A model generated the notes under the pieces. The model had not been told where the DNA came from. It made no database searches and saw nothing but the letters and a program-made list of their open reading frames with translations. Made by a program: the position numbers and the translations under genes. A DNA stretch of 64,000 bases from an uncultured Prevotella sp. Its GTDB lineage: Bacteria; Bacteroidota; Bacteroidia; Bacteroidales; Bacteroidaceae. The DNA is taken from NCBI GenBank assembly GCA_900545525.1, contig UQZX01000008.1, positions 1 through 64,000 of the forward strand, given 5' to 3'. Numbering within the stretch: the stretch's first letter is position 1; the number at the start of each line of letters is the position of its first letter. Positions 33,325 to 41,394 of the stretch are shown one piece after another.

Positions 33325-35232
33325 CTATAAATCATATTTAAGTGTTAGTGCAAATCTCCTTCCCGGCATCGGCCAGCGTTGTATCATCTCGTACCTTATG
33401 TCGAAAAGGTCCTGACACTCGGCTTCTATACCGATGTTCCTTAATTTATATCCAACCTTTACGTCCGTGCAGTTGTATGCCGACAACGGTTCTTCAATGG
33501 CATTCTCCGCCGTCCAGTAACGCTTGTCGACAAACATGTGTGACAGCGATGCCGACAGCCTGTTCCATGTGAATGTGTATACAGCCGTGAAAGACCATTG
33601 CGGTGAGTAGGCGATATAGTCGTTATAGGCATCCTCTGTTGGGTCGGTACGGTTGCGGTCATCCTGATATGTGCCGGTCAGCAGCAGGCTGTGATGTCTG
33701 TATCTTGCGTTTACAGATACGTCTACGCCCATGCACCGTGTATATCCGTAGTTGAGCATGGTCCATTGGTACGAGCCTTTGAGCGGCAGGCACACAATAC
33801 GGTCTTCCACATGGTTGTAATACCAGTCAGCCTGTATGTTGAGCCATTTGCCGTTATAGGCAAATCCTATGTCAAACTGTCTGGTATATTCTGGTCTCAG
33901 GTTTCTGTTTCCCACAAGGGTATAATAAAGGTCGTTAAGCGTCGGTGCCCTGAAAACCGTTTTGTAAAAGCATCTTACAGTCCAGTTTCTCAGAGAGTAT
34001 GATGCCAGCGCGTTCCATGTAAACCGCGACAGAGGTTTTGTTTCCCCGCGGGTATTGTCGGATATATGCGTGTACAGCCCGCTCATGTTGACGCTTATTC
34101 CCCTGTTGTTGTAGAAGGCAGACAAGGATGTCTTGCTGTCAATGCGGTACACGTAGTGGAAGTTCTTTACGTCGGTCGTAAGGTCGGACCATCTCAGGTC
34201 CGTGGATACTGACGTGCCGAAATGCTTGTATCTATACCCTCCGGCAAGTGCTGTATATATGTCCTGCTGATGGTATCTGTTGTCTGCATGTACCGAGATG
34301 TTCTCCGGATAGTCGGAACAATAGTGCAGGAAGTCGTTCGAATACTTTATTATTCCCCTTATGCCCAGCCGCTCCGTCTGTTTCTTGTATGAGAGCTGTG
34401 TGAAGAAGTTGCGGTCCCATTCGCGTCCCACGTCGGTGTATGTGTCGGACAGACGTCGTACGACGCCTCCCGGGAGTCCCCTTCTTGAGTTGAAATAATA
34501 TGTATGCCATTCAAGTCCTTTATAAAAGGCACATCCTTCGATGCGGAACATGGTTATGTCAGAGTTGCGGCGTGTTCCGGTGGTATCCTCATATTCTGTA
34601 TGATACTCAAAGGGATAGTCGCCCTTGGTCCTTGTAATGGAGGCATCTATAAATCCCCAGTTCTTGTATGAGAAGGTTGCACCCGCCTTGTGTGTGCCGA
34701 ACGACGCGTTGGTATATGATGCCGTTATGCCTGTGCTGTCGGGACGGTGTGTCTTCAGATATACCGTGGATGCCGATGCATACTCGCTTGCCGTCATCAG
34801 CATTTCGCTCTTGTTGGCATTGAACAGCGATACGGACTCGAGCGTGTTCAGTGAGTATTTGCCAAGGTCAACGGTGCCGTTCTGTGCATTCGTAATCCTT
34901 ACCCCGTCGAGGTAGATGCCTACATGCTGTGAGCCCAGCGAACGCACGTTGACTGTTTTCTGACCGCCCAGCCCGCCATAGTCTTTTATCTGTACGCCGG
35001 CAAGATATTTCAGGGCGTCGGCAACCGAGCTTGAAGGAATGCCGTTAATCTGCTCTCTTGATATTGTCTGATGTGGGGTGGCGTCTTTCGTTCCGGTCAC
35101 GACAACCTCGTCTATCCGGTAAAGCGAATCGGTGCGCAGCTTCTGTGCACAGGTTATACGTACGTTCATGCTCATTGCCACAATGGCACAAACAGGTGCA
35201 ACGGGCATTAAGCCCTTTCTGCAACATATCAT
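33325..35232 (-). CDS. btuB: TonB-dependent cobalamin receptor, BtuB-type
   Basis: About 635 residues from the Met at 35232. A GTG at 35271 and a Met at 35208 are the alternatives; 35208 gives a shorter signal. TonB-box region IDEVVVTGTK, plug domain (SVADALKYLAGVQIKDYGGL, VNVRSLGSQHVGIYLDGVRI) and a 22-strand-like barrel ending RFALTLKYDL. The modest size matches BtuB-type rather than SusC-type receptors. It imports corrinoids across the outer membrane with TonB energy. The riboswitch 50 bases upstream and the btuG gene 3 bases downstream fix the substrate as cobalamin with good confidence. Confidence 0.92.
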   Translation of the reverse strand: MICCRKGLMPVAPVCAIVAMSMNVRITCAQKLRTDSLYRIDEVVVTGTKDATPHQTISREQINGIPSSSVADALKYLAGVQIKDYGGLGGQKTVNVRSLGSQHVGIYLDGVRITNAQNGTVDLGKYSLNTLESVSLFNANKSEMLMTASEYASASTVYLKTHRPDSTGITASYTNASFGTHKAGATFSYKNWGFIDASITRTKGDYPFEYHTEYEDTTGTRRNSDITMFRIEGCAFYKGLEWHTYYFNSRRGLPGGVVRRLSDTYTDVGREWDRNFFTQLSYKKQTERLGIRGIIKYSNDFLHYCSDYPENISVHADNRYHQQDIYTALAGGYRYKHFGTSVSTDLRWSDLTTDVKNFHYVYRIDSKTSLSAFYNNRGISVNMSGLYTHISDNTRGETKPLSRFTWNALASYSLRNWTVRCFYKTVFRAPTLNDLYYTLVGNRNLRPEYTRQFDIGFAYNGKWLNIQADWYYNHVEDRIVCLPLKGSYQWTMLNYGYTRCMGVDVSVNARYRHHSLLLTGTYQDDRNRTDPTEDAYNDYIAYSPQWSFTAVYTFTWNRLSASLSHMFVDKRYWTAENAIEEPLSAYNCTDVKVGYKLRNIGIEAECQDLFDIRYEMIQRWPMPGRRFALTLKYDL

Positions 35233-35283
35233 GATGACATAAGATTTGCATGCCCATAATCCCGCGGACACTTGTTATTACTG

Positions 35284-35486
35284 GCACGTGGCAGGTCTTC
35301 TGACTTCATCCTTACGGCAGCCGGCCTTCCCGGAACTTTGCAACGGTGTATTGTCATGACCGTTGGCTTTCCAGTGACCATCGTTGGCTGCCTCTGAAAA
35401 AAGGACTCACAGCATCGGGTAATGTCGCAGAATTTCACTGCGTTCCCATCTTAGCCCAGGCACATTCATATATGTACTGGGAACCA
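35284..35486 (-). ncRNA. Cobalamin riboswitch
   Basis: Read on the minus strand: GATGGGAACGCAGTGAAATT, then CGATGCTGTGAGTCC, a variable hairpin, and the conserved B12 box GTCAGAAGACCTGCC at 35304-35290. These are the ordered landmarks of the AdoCbl-type riboswitch. It occupies the leader between the promoter at 35496-35526 and btuB, and should repress the operon when cobalamin is plentiful. Confidence 0.93.
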
Positions 35487-35495
35487 AATGCGGCG

Positions 35496-35526
35496 CAAAA
35501 TTAAATAAAAATCCGGAATACGCAAA
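35496..35526 (-). promoter_or_regulatory. Promoter of the cobalamin operon
   Basis: TTTG (35526-35523), 19 bp, TAATTTTG (35503-35496) on the minus strand. Transcription would start at the first bases of the riboswitch. Confidence 0.75.
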
Positions 35527-35880
35527 ATAAAATCAAGGCAATGATGTGCAAAGGTGCCTGTTTAACAAAAAACGTGGGTACTGTTAAAAAGGCGTGGACA
35601 TACAGTGAAGGCATCGTATATGGATATCCTGCATGCCTGATTATATAATAAAGGTATCTGTAAGTACCGTATTTCTTTTCCCGGTTTGGCTGTGTCTGTG
35701 CCGTGCAGTGTACAATTGCCTCTGTGCACGGCATCTCGCATTCATTTCAAAGTGTAAGCATACTTGCCGTAAGAGCGACATTGTGTAATACGGGAAAAGT
35801 CGCTCCGGACTTTCATTCTGCGTGTTAAGAAATGTAAAAGACGGCGCTCCGCGGCGATAAGTCTATGGACTGCGATGCGG
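35527..35880. other. Non-coding stretch with stem-loops
   Basis: No convincing gene. It holds a stem-loop TGCCGTGCA (35699-35707)/TGCACGGCA (35725-35733) and a second GAGCGAC (35773-35779)/GTCGCTC (35799-35805). Short reading frames here have no start context, composition or similarity to suggest translation. Divergent promoters for btuB and nusB lie at the two ends of the whole gap. Confidence 0.5.
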
Positions 35881-36018
35881 AAAGCGGCACTTTGCGTTGC
35901 AAAACACGGCATTTATGCTGCCAATATGCGGCACTTTACACCCTGAAATGCCGCACAAAAGGGGTAAAAAAGGCATGTTTCAGTCCCCAAAGTGCCGTTT
36001 TTCATGGCAGGAAATGCC
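35881..36018. repeat. About-22-bp-period palindromic array B
   Basis: Seven units with centres near 35887, 35908, 35931, 35952, 35974, 35995 and 36017, spaced 20-23 bp. Forward units contain CGGCACTTT or CGGCATTT (AAAGCGGCACTTT at 35881, AAACACGGCATTT at 35902). Later units show the complement (AAATGCCGCAC at 35946, AAAGTGCCGTTT at 35989, AAATGCC at 36012). It has the same AAA...TTT design as array A but a different core, and is less regular. Confidence 0.75.
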
Positions 36019-36311
36019 TTATATGATGCACACTTCACCGCTCCCGCTACATAACACCTTCATGGCATGGCGTTTGTGGATGCACACTCATACGTGACGT
36101 TTTTGTGCCCGTGGAATGATAAAATCAAAAGAACCGCACTCCTGAGAGGTTGCGGAAAAGCAGAAAGAAAGCAGACCGGGGCGCGGAAGAGCATTGTGAC
36201 ACAATGCACGCTGCCCAGCTCCGTGCCTTCTGCCGTGCCGGATATGCTGTGCCCACGCGTATCTCTGCACATTTATTTCTTTTGCGGCGGCATATAAAAA
36301 TGCCGTTTTTC
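36019..36311. other. Non-coding stretch with palindrome and terminator-like hairpin
   Basis: Contains the perfect dyad GCATTGTGACACAATGC (36191-36207) and a hairpin CGGCAT-ATAAAA-ATGCCG (36288-36305) followed by TTTTTCTT, which looks like a plus-strand terminator although no gene precedes it. An unannotated small RNA is possible. No supportable protein gene. Confidence 0.5.
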
Positions 36312-36342
36312 TTGCATATAAACATATTTTTAGCTAATTTTG
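36312..36342 (+). promoter_or_regulatory. Promoter of the nusB operon
   Basis: TTG (36312-36314), 20 bp, TAATTTTG (36335-36342); leader about 25 nt. Confidence 0.65.
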
Positions 36343-36373
36343 CAACAGATATGCACTTGTTACACATAATACG

Positions 36374-37324
36374 ATGATTAATAGAGAACTGATAAGAATA
36401 AAGATAGTCCAGTTAACCTACGCTTACTATCAGAACGGAAACAGAAACATAGACAATGCGGAAAAGGAGCTTTTCTTCAGCCTTTCGAAAGCATACGACC
36501 TCTACAACAATCTGCTTGCGCTTATATTGTCGATAACAAAAGAGGCGCGTCATCGTATTGAGATTGAGACTTCACGTGCCCTTCGTGAGGGCAGAGATGT
36601 GCCTTCGGAGAAATTTGTCAACAACAGGTTTGCACTTCAGCTGGAGGGCAACAGGCAGTTGTGCGAGTTCATGGAGAACCAGAAGTATACATGGGAGGAC
36701 GAAATGGACTTTGTACGCCGTCTGTGCGACAACATAGAGCAGAGCGCGTTCTATGACGAATACATGCACGACGGTGAAGAGTCGTACGAGGCGGACCGCG
36801 AACTGTGGAGGAAGCTGTACAAGACGTTCATAATGGACAACGACGACCTTAACGCAATTCTTGAGGAACGCAGCCTTTACTGGAACGACGACAAGGACAT
36901 CGTGGACACGTTTGTGCTGAAAACCATAAAGCGGTTTGATGAAAAGAACAAGTCGAAGCAGGAGCTTCTGCCCGAATATAAGGACGTAGAGGACAAGGAC
37001 TTTGCGCGCAAGCTCTTCAGGGCAACTATACTTAACGCCGACCAGTATCAGAGATACATGAGCGAGGCTTCGCGTAACTGGGACTTCGGGCGCCTTGCAT
37101 ACATGGATGTTGTCATCATGCAGATTGCCATTGCGGAGATGCTGACGTTCTCGAACATACCCGTGAGCGTGACGATAAACGAGTATGTAGACCTTGCGAA
37201 GGTGTACAGCACGCCGAAGAGCGCCTCTTACATCAACGGTATGCTCGACTCCATTGCGCGTCATCTCGTGGATACGGGCAAGATGTTCAAGACAATGAAC
37301 GACAACGGGGGAAAGAAAGCATAG
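36374..37324 (+). CDS. nusB: Transcription antitermination factor NusB (long form)
   Basis: 316 residues. The C-terminal half carries the NusB fold (DFARKLFRATILNADQYQRY, WDFGRLAYMDVVIMQIAIAEM, ITINEYVDLAKVYSTPKSASYINGMLD). The N-terminal part, about 170 helical residues beginning with the NusB-like NRELIRIKIVQLTYAYYQNG, makes it about twice the length of E. coli NusB, as in other Bacteroidetes. It binds boxA RNA with NusE during rRNA transcription. First gene of the nusB-yajC-ybbR-coaE order typical of this phylum. Confidence 0.93.
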   Translation: MINRELIRIKIVQLTYAYYQNGNRNIDNAEKELFFSLSKAYDLYNNLLALILSITKEARHRIEIETSRALREGRDVPSEKFVNNRFALQLEGNRQLCEFMENQKYTWEDEMDFVRRLCDNIEQSAFYDEYMHDGEESYEADRELWRKLYKTFIMDNDDLNAILEERSLYWNDDKDIVDTFVLKTIKRFDEKNKSKQELLPEYKDVEDKDFARKLFRATILNADQYQRYMSEASRNWDFGRLAYMDVVIMQIAIAEMLTFSNIPVSVTINEYVDLAKVYSTPKSASYINGMLDSIARHLVDTGKMFKTMNDNGGKKA

Positions 37325-37359
37325 TGGGATATTAAACATTAAACAATTAAATACAAATT

Positions 37360-37689
37360 ATGAATACAACAATGTTACTTGCCGCGCAGCAGACAGGCGG
37401 CAGCAGTTATATGCCGTTATTGATGATGGTGGCAATTTTCGCCATTATGTGGTTCTTCATGATACGTCCCCAGCAGAAGAAACAGAAGGAGATACGCAAC
37501 TTCCAGAACTCTCTGCAGGTGGGTACCAAGGTCATTACGGGCGGCGGCATCCATGGAACTGTCAAGGAAATTGACATTGCGGCAAACATCGTTGCGGTGG
37601 AAATTGCCAAGGGGGTCGTGGTGCGCATGGACAAAGGATATGTGTTTGCAGATGCCACGGCGGCTAATGCGACAGCACAGGCAAAATAA
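37360..37689 (+). CDS. yajC: Preprotein translocase subunit YajC
   Basis: 109 residues: one membrane helix (about 18-37, LLMMVAIFAIMWFFMIRPQQ), then a cytoplasmic domain (KKQKEIRNFQNSLQVGTKVI, TGGGIHGTVKEID). Accessory of the SecDF-YajC complex. Starts 35 bp after nusB; its stop overlaps the next start as TAATG. Confidence 0.95.
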   Translation: MNTTMLLAAQQTGGSSYMPLLMMVAIFAIMWFFMIRPQQKKQKEIRNFQNSLQVGTKVITGGGIHGTVKEIDIAANIVAVEIAKGVVVRMDKGYVFADATAANATAQAK

Positions 37690-38672
37690 TGAACGCTAAA
37701 GGGCTTTTGCATATATACGGTACTGTCAGGAACTTCTTTTTCAGACTGCTGAACAAGGAGTTTCTGATTTTTTTGTTCTTTCTTGTGCTCAGCGGCTCTT
37801 TCTGGCTGATAATGACGCTGAACGAGACGTATGAGCGGGAAGTGAGGATACCAGTAAGGCTTGTCGACGTGCCCGACAATGTGGTGATTACGAGTGATAC
37901 CGAAGACACTCTGAGCGTTGTCCTGCGCGACAAGGGATACTCGCTGTGGGCATATATCTACGGGGAGAAGGTGCACGAGGTGAACATCAGCTACAAGGCG
38001 TATTCGAGAAAGAACGGTACTGGACTTGTATCTGCCGGAGAATTGCAGCGGTTGATATACCAGAAGGTGTTCAGCTCGTCGCATATAGTGAGCATCAAGC
38101 CCAACAAGTTTGAGTTTTTCTACAACCACGGACTGAAGAAACGCGTGCCCGTGAAGCTCTATGGCAGAGTGGAGGCGGCACGCAGCCATAACCTTGAGGC
38201 AGTAGAACTGTATCCGGCGCATGTCGACGTGTATGGCAGCGAGGAGGCTCTCGACACCATCAAATTTGCATATACGCAGCAGTTGAATGTGACAAACCTT
38301 AAGGATACGCTCGTCAGGACGGTGGAACTGCGGAAGATAAGGGGCGTTAAGTTCGTTCCGGACAAGGTCAGGCTGTCCGCATACTCGGATGTCCTGACCG
38401 AAGAGAGTGCCGAAATACCTGTCACGGCACTGAACATGCCGGAGGGAAAGGTGCTGCGCACGTTCCCCTCGCGCATAAAAGTGACGTTCACCGTAGGTGC
38501 AAGCATGTTCAGGAAGATACATACGGGAGGCTTCCGCATAACCGTGGACTATAACGAGATAATGGCAAATCCGTCGGACAAGTGCACGCTGCATCTCAGC
38601 GCAATGCCTGCGGGAGTGCACAGCGCGCGCATGGAAGTCAGTCGGGTGGACTATCTTTTGGAGGAGAAATAG
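37689..38672 (+). CDS. YbbR/CdaR-like protein
   Basis: 327 residues: a membrane helix at about 20-38 (FLIFLFFLVLSGSFWLIMTL), then extracytoplasmic YbbR-type beta domains (VRIPVRLVDVPDNVVITSDT; RVPVKLYGRVEAARSHNLEA; AEIPVTALNMPEGKVLRTFP). In Firmicutes CdaR regulates the diadenylate cyclase; in Bacteroidetes the family sits between yajC and coaE and its partner is unknown. No cdaA is present in the window. Confidence 0.88.
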   Translation: MNAKGLLHIYGTVRNFFFRLLNKEFLIFLFFLVLSGSFWLIMTLNETYEREVRIPVRLVDVPDNVVITSDTEDTLSVVLRDKGYSLWAYIYGEKVHEVNISYKAYSRKNGTGLVSAGELQRLIYQKVFSSSHIVSIKPNKFEFFYNHGLKKRVPVKLYGRVEAARSHNLEAVELYPAHVDVYGSEEALDTIKFAYTQQLNVTNLKDTLVRTVELRKIRGVKFVPDKVRLSAYSDVLTEESAEIPVTALNMPEGKVLRTFPSRIKVTFTVGASMFRKIHTGGFRITVDYNEIMANPSDKCTLHLSAMPAGVHSARMEVSRVDYLLEEK

Positions 38673-38675
38673 GCA

Positions 38676-39230
38676 ATGAAAGTGGCTGTTACCGGCGGCA
38701 TAGGCTGCGGAAAGAGTTATGTGTGCGGGTTTCTGCGCAGGCGCGGACTGGATGTATACGACTGTGACAGTGCCGCCAAACGGCTTATGCGCACGTCGTC
38801 CTCCATGCAGGAAAGCATACGGAGGCTTGTCGGCGCGGGGGCTTATACCTCCGGCGGCGTTCTTGACAAGGCTGTTGTCTCGAGGTTTCTTCTTGCCTCG
38901 GCGGATAATGCCGCGCGGCTTAACGCCATTGTACATCCTGCCGTAGCTGCCGATTTCGAGGCTTCGGGTATGCAGTGGATGGAGTGTGCCATACTGTTTA
39001 CAAGCTCGTTCGACAGGCTTGTGGACAGGGTCGTGTGCGTAACGGCACCGCTGGAGCTGCGCCTAAGCCGCATAATGGGGCGCGACGGCATATCGCGGGA
39101 GAAGGCATTGGAGTGGATAGAGTGCCAGATGCCGCAGGAAGAGGTGCTGGAAAGGAGCGACTTCGAGATTGTCAATGACGGCACGGCGGACATAGACGCG
39201 CAGATAGACCGTCTGTTAGAGAGATTATAA
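38676..39230 (+). CDS. coaE: Dephospho-CoA kinase
   Basis: 184 residues. P-loop VTGGIGCGKSYVCGFL at residue 5, DCDSAAKRLM near 30, HPAVAADFE near 87, and a lid region RLSRIMGRDGISREKALEWI. The last step of coenzyme A synthesis. Three bases after the YbbR gene. A little shorter than average, with the family motifs intact. Confidence 0.95.
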   Translation: MKVAVTGGIGCGKSYVCGFLRRRGLDVYDCDSAAKRLMRTSSSMQESIRRLVGAGAYTSGGVLDKAVVSRFLLASADNAARLNAIVHPAVAADFEASGMQWMECAILFTSSFDRLVDRVVCVTAPLELRLSRIMGRDGISREKALEWIECQMPQEEVLERSDFEIVNDGTADIDAQIDRLLERL

Positions 39231-39283
39231 GGGAATATCATTACATTAATTATATTAATAACATAACTAAAGTAAAGAATAAG

Positions 39284-39703
39284 ATGAAAACAACTATTTT
39301 GGCAATTTCAGGAAAACCGGGACTTTACAAATTAGTTTCAAGAGGAAAGATGAATCTTATTGTCGAGTCGATCGACGAAAACCACAGACGTTTTCCCGCG
39401 TTTGCAACGGACAGGGTGATAAGTCTGTCGGATATAGCAATGTATACTGATGCCGAGGACGTGCCTTTGATGAAGATACTTGCCACGCTTCGCGACAAGG
39501 AAGAGGGCAAGGTGGTGTCGATAGACTTCAAGAAGTGCGGCAGCAAGGAGCTAAGGGAATATTTTGCAACGATACTTCCCGACTTTGACCGCGACCGTGT
39601 GCACGACAGTGACATAAAGAAGCTGTTCCAGTGGTATAACATTCTTGTCAATAACGGCATAACAGACTTTGAAGAGCCTGAGACGGAAGAGTCTGCTGAA
39701 TGA
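39284..39703 (+). CDS. DUF5606 protein
   Basis: 139 residues, no signal or membrane segment. Begins with the compact domain MKTTILAISGKPGLYKLVSR and continues NLIVESIDENHRRFPAFATD, then an alpha-helical C-terminal half (KELREYFATILPDFDRDRVH) and acidic end. Matches DUF5606, a conserved Bacteroidetes family found next to coaE. Function unknown; the first half could bind a nucleotide or peptide, but nothing proves it. Confidence 0.8.
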   Translation: MKTTILAISGKPGLYKLVSRGKMNLIVESIDENHRRFPAFATDRVISLSDIAMYTDAEDVPLMKILATLRDKEEGKVVSIDFKKCGSKELREYFATILPDFDRDRVHDSDIKKLFQWYNILVNNGITDFEEPETEESAE

Positions 39704-39727
39704 CGGTGATGTGAGGGGAGGCGCGTG

Positions 39728-40372
39728 ATGAGAAGAAAAGAACGCTATGCTTGCATAATGGACCACTTCCGTAAGGAGATGCCGCATGTCACTACCGAGC
39801 TTGAGTTCGGCAGTGTCTTCCAGCTTCTTGTTGCAACAATGTTGAGTGCACAGTGCACCGACAAGCGCATAAACCTTGTAACTCCGGCGCTGTTTGCGCG
39901 CTATCCCGATGCTGCGGCAATGGCTGAGGCTGATGCAGAGGATATATTTGAGTATATCCGCAGTGTGTCTTATCCCAATGCGAAGTCGAAGCATCTTGCC
40001 GGAATGGCGCGTATGCTTGTGAGTGAATTTAACGGTGAGGTGCCTGAAGCCATGGCAGACCTCGTGAAACTGCCCGGTGTGGGGCGCAAGACGGCAAACG
40101 TGATACAGGCAGTTGCATACGGACGGTCGGCAATGGCTGTGGATACGCATGTGTTCAGGGTAAGCCATCGCATGGGACTGGTGTCCGAAACGGCAGACAA
40201 TCCGGTGAAGGTGGAGAAGGAACTTATGAGGAATATCCCGCCGGAAGATGTCGCCAATGCCCACCACTGGCTGCTGTTGCACGGGCGTTATGTGTGCACG
40301 AGCAGGTCGCCGCACTGCACCGCGTGTCCTTTCTGCGATATATGTCCGAAGAAAGGAGTCGGTAAAAAATAA
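39728..40372 (+). CDS. nth: Endonuclease III
   Basis: 214 residues from ATG at 39728 (a GTG lies three bases before). Helix-hairpin-helix LVKLPGVGRKTANVI with the catalytic Lys near 120, catalytic Asp in AVDTHVFRVSHRMG near 138, and the 4Fe-4S ligands C-x6-C-x2-C-x5-C in CTSRSPHCTACPFCDIC. A bifunctional glycosylase/lyase for oxidised pyrimidines. Continues the nusB transcript. Confidence 0.96.
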   Translation: MRRKERYACIMDHFRKEMPHVTTELEFGSVFQLLVATMLSAQCTDKRINLVTPALFARYPDAAAMAEADAEDIFEYIRSVSYPNAKSKHLAGMARMLVSEFNGEVPEAMADLVKLPGVGRKTANVIQAVAYGRSAMAVDTHVFRVSHRMGLVSETADNPVKVEKELMRNIPPEDVANAHHWLLLHGRYVCTSRSPHCTACPFCDICPKKGVGKK

Positions 40373-40390
40373 TGGTTTACAGCAGTATAT

Positions 40391-41089
40391 ATGGATATAA
40401 GGAGAATACTCGGCTTTCTGGAAGCCATACGTGAGAATAACAACCGTGAATGGTTCTTGGAAAACAAGAAGGAATATCAGGCGGTAAGGAAGATTTTCGA
40501 GAAGGATGTGGAGAAACTCATAGAGCGCATCTCGCTGTTCGATGCTTCAATATCGCACATAACGGTGAAGGACGCTACATACCGCTTTAACCGCGATACG
40601 CGTTTTTCACCGGACAAGTCGCCGTACAAGAGGCATTTCGGGGCATATATCGCAGCTCATGGCAAGAAGGCTTTTCACGGAGGGTATTACATACATGTTG
40701 AGCCTGGCAACTGTTTCGTGGCATGTGGCAACTATTATCTTCCGACAAATATCCTTACATCGTGCCGTAATGAGATAATGGCGAACATAGATGATTGGAG
40801 GAATGTTGTCGAGAGTGCTGCCTTTGTAAAGTTTTTCGGCAGGGCAGGGCAGAGCCGCTGGGGAGACAAGAAAGGATTTGGCGGTGAGTATCTTAAGAAA
40901 TCTCCGTCGGGCTTTCCACGGGACTATGAGTTTATCGACTATCTGCGCATGAAAGACTATTGTTGCTGGAAGGCATTGCCGGACACGTTCTATGACGGTG
41001 AGGCATGGTTTGATGAAGTGGTGAAGATTTTCAAGGTGGCAAAGCCGATGATGGACTTTGTGAATTCTGTCATAGACGACTATGAGTAG
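40391..41089 (+). CDS. DUF2461 family protein
   Basis: 232 residues, soluble. Recognised by IRENNNREWFLENKKEYQAV, TYRFNRDTRFSPDKSPYKRHFG, HVEPGNCFVACGNYYLP and WKALPDTFYDGEAWF, hallmarks of the DUF2461/TIGR02453 family found widely in bacteria and yeast. Function not established. Last gene of the nusB-to-nth series, followed by a terminator. Confidence 0.88.
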   Translation: MDIRRILGFLEAIRENNNREWFLENKKEYQAVRKIFEKDVEKLIERISLFDASISHITVKDATYRFNRDTRFSPDKSPYKRHFGAYIAAHGKKAFHGGYYIHVEPGNCFVACGNYYLPTNILTSCRNEIMANIDDWRNVVESAAFVKFFGRAGQSRWGDKKGFGGEYLKKSPSGFPRDYEFIDYLRMKDYCCWKALPDTFYDGEAWFDEVVKIFKVAKPMMDFVNSVIDDYE

Positions 41090-41124
41090 ATATACGGGCG
41101 ACCATAACCGGATGTCTGATTAAA

Positions 41125-41166
41125 ACAAATGCCGTGGACGATATCACTGAAGTCCCCGGCATTTGT
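41125..41166. terminator. Bidirectional terminator with a stop codon in its loop
   Basis: Fifteen-base arms (41125-41139, 41152-41166) with one mismatch, core AAATGCCG/CGGCATTT. The plus side is followed by CTTTGTATTTTTTT, the minus side by TTTAATCA. The stop codon of the minus-strand Cys-rich peptide gene (41144-41146) lies in the loop. Confidence 0.8.
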
Positions 41167-41317
41167 CTTTGTATTTTTTTCCGTTCATTTCTTTCTTTAT
41201 GGAACATCCCGGACAGTTGCGGCACGGATTGCCTTTGTCTGTCAGGGTGCGATATATGTGTATGCCCGCAAGTATCAGGCATACGGCTATTATTAATATG
41301 GTTATTATTGTCTGCAT
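41144..41317 (-). CDS. FeoB-associated Cys-rich membrane protein-like peptide
   Basis: 57 residues from the Met at 41317. One membrane helix (MQTIITILIIAVCLILAG) followed by a cluster GNPCRNCPGCSIKKE (CxxCxxC) and a final Cys. This is the shape of the small proteins encoded next to feoB in many bacteria, thought to handle iron or electrons at the membrane. No feoB or feoA is present here; instead it follows the rubrerythrin gene. It may share the rubrerythrin transcript by read-through of the hairpin at 41337-41378. Confidence 0.7.
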   Translation of the reverse strand: MQTIITILIIAVCLILAGIHIYRTLTDKGNPCRNCPGCSIKKEMNGKKYKDKCRGLQ

Positions 41318-41336
41318 ATAAACAATCAGCACCCCG

Positions 41337-41378
41337 TAATTATCTTTTCGGTATGTTACGGGGTGCTGCCTTATTATG
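41337..41378 (-). terminator. Terminator after rubrerythrin
   Basis: Perfect 13-bp arms CAGCACCCCGTAA (41337-41349) and TTACGGGGTGCTG (41366-41378); 16 bases after the rubrerythrin stop on the minus strand, followed by ATTGTTTATA. Confidence 0.75.
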
Positions 41379-41394
41379 TCATAGCGTTACGTTT

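Noticed and set aside
35501..35734. Minus-strand 77-codon frame upstream of the cobalamin promoter
   Set aside because: It overlaps the -33 and -7 boxes and a stem-loop; no protein features beyond a chance hydrophobic end.
35897..36097. Plus-strand 66-codon frame in the btuB-nusB gap
   Set aside because: It is translation of array B and its continuation; similar spurious peptides would arise from any copy of such repeats.
37407..38936. Long minus-strand open frame of 509 codons opposite yajC, ybbR/cdaR and coaE
   Set aside because: It spans three well-supported genes on the other strand, has no protein-like hydrophobic pattern or start context, and its product is rich in His and Arg as expected of an antisense shadow.
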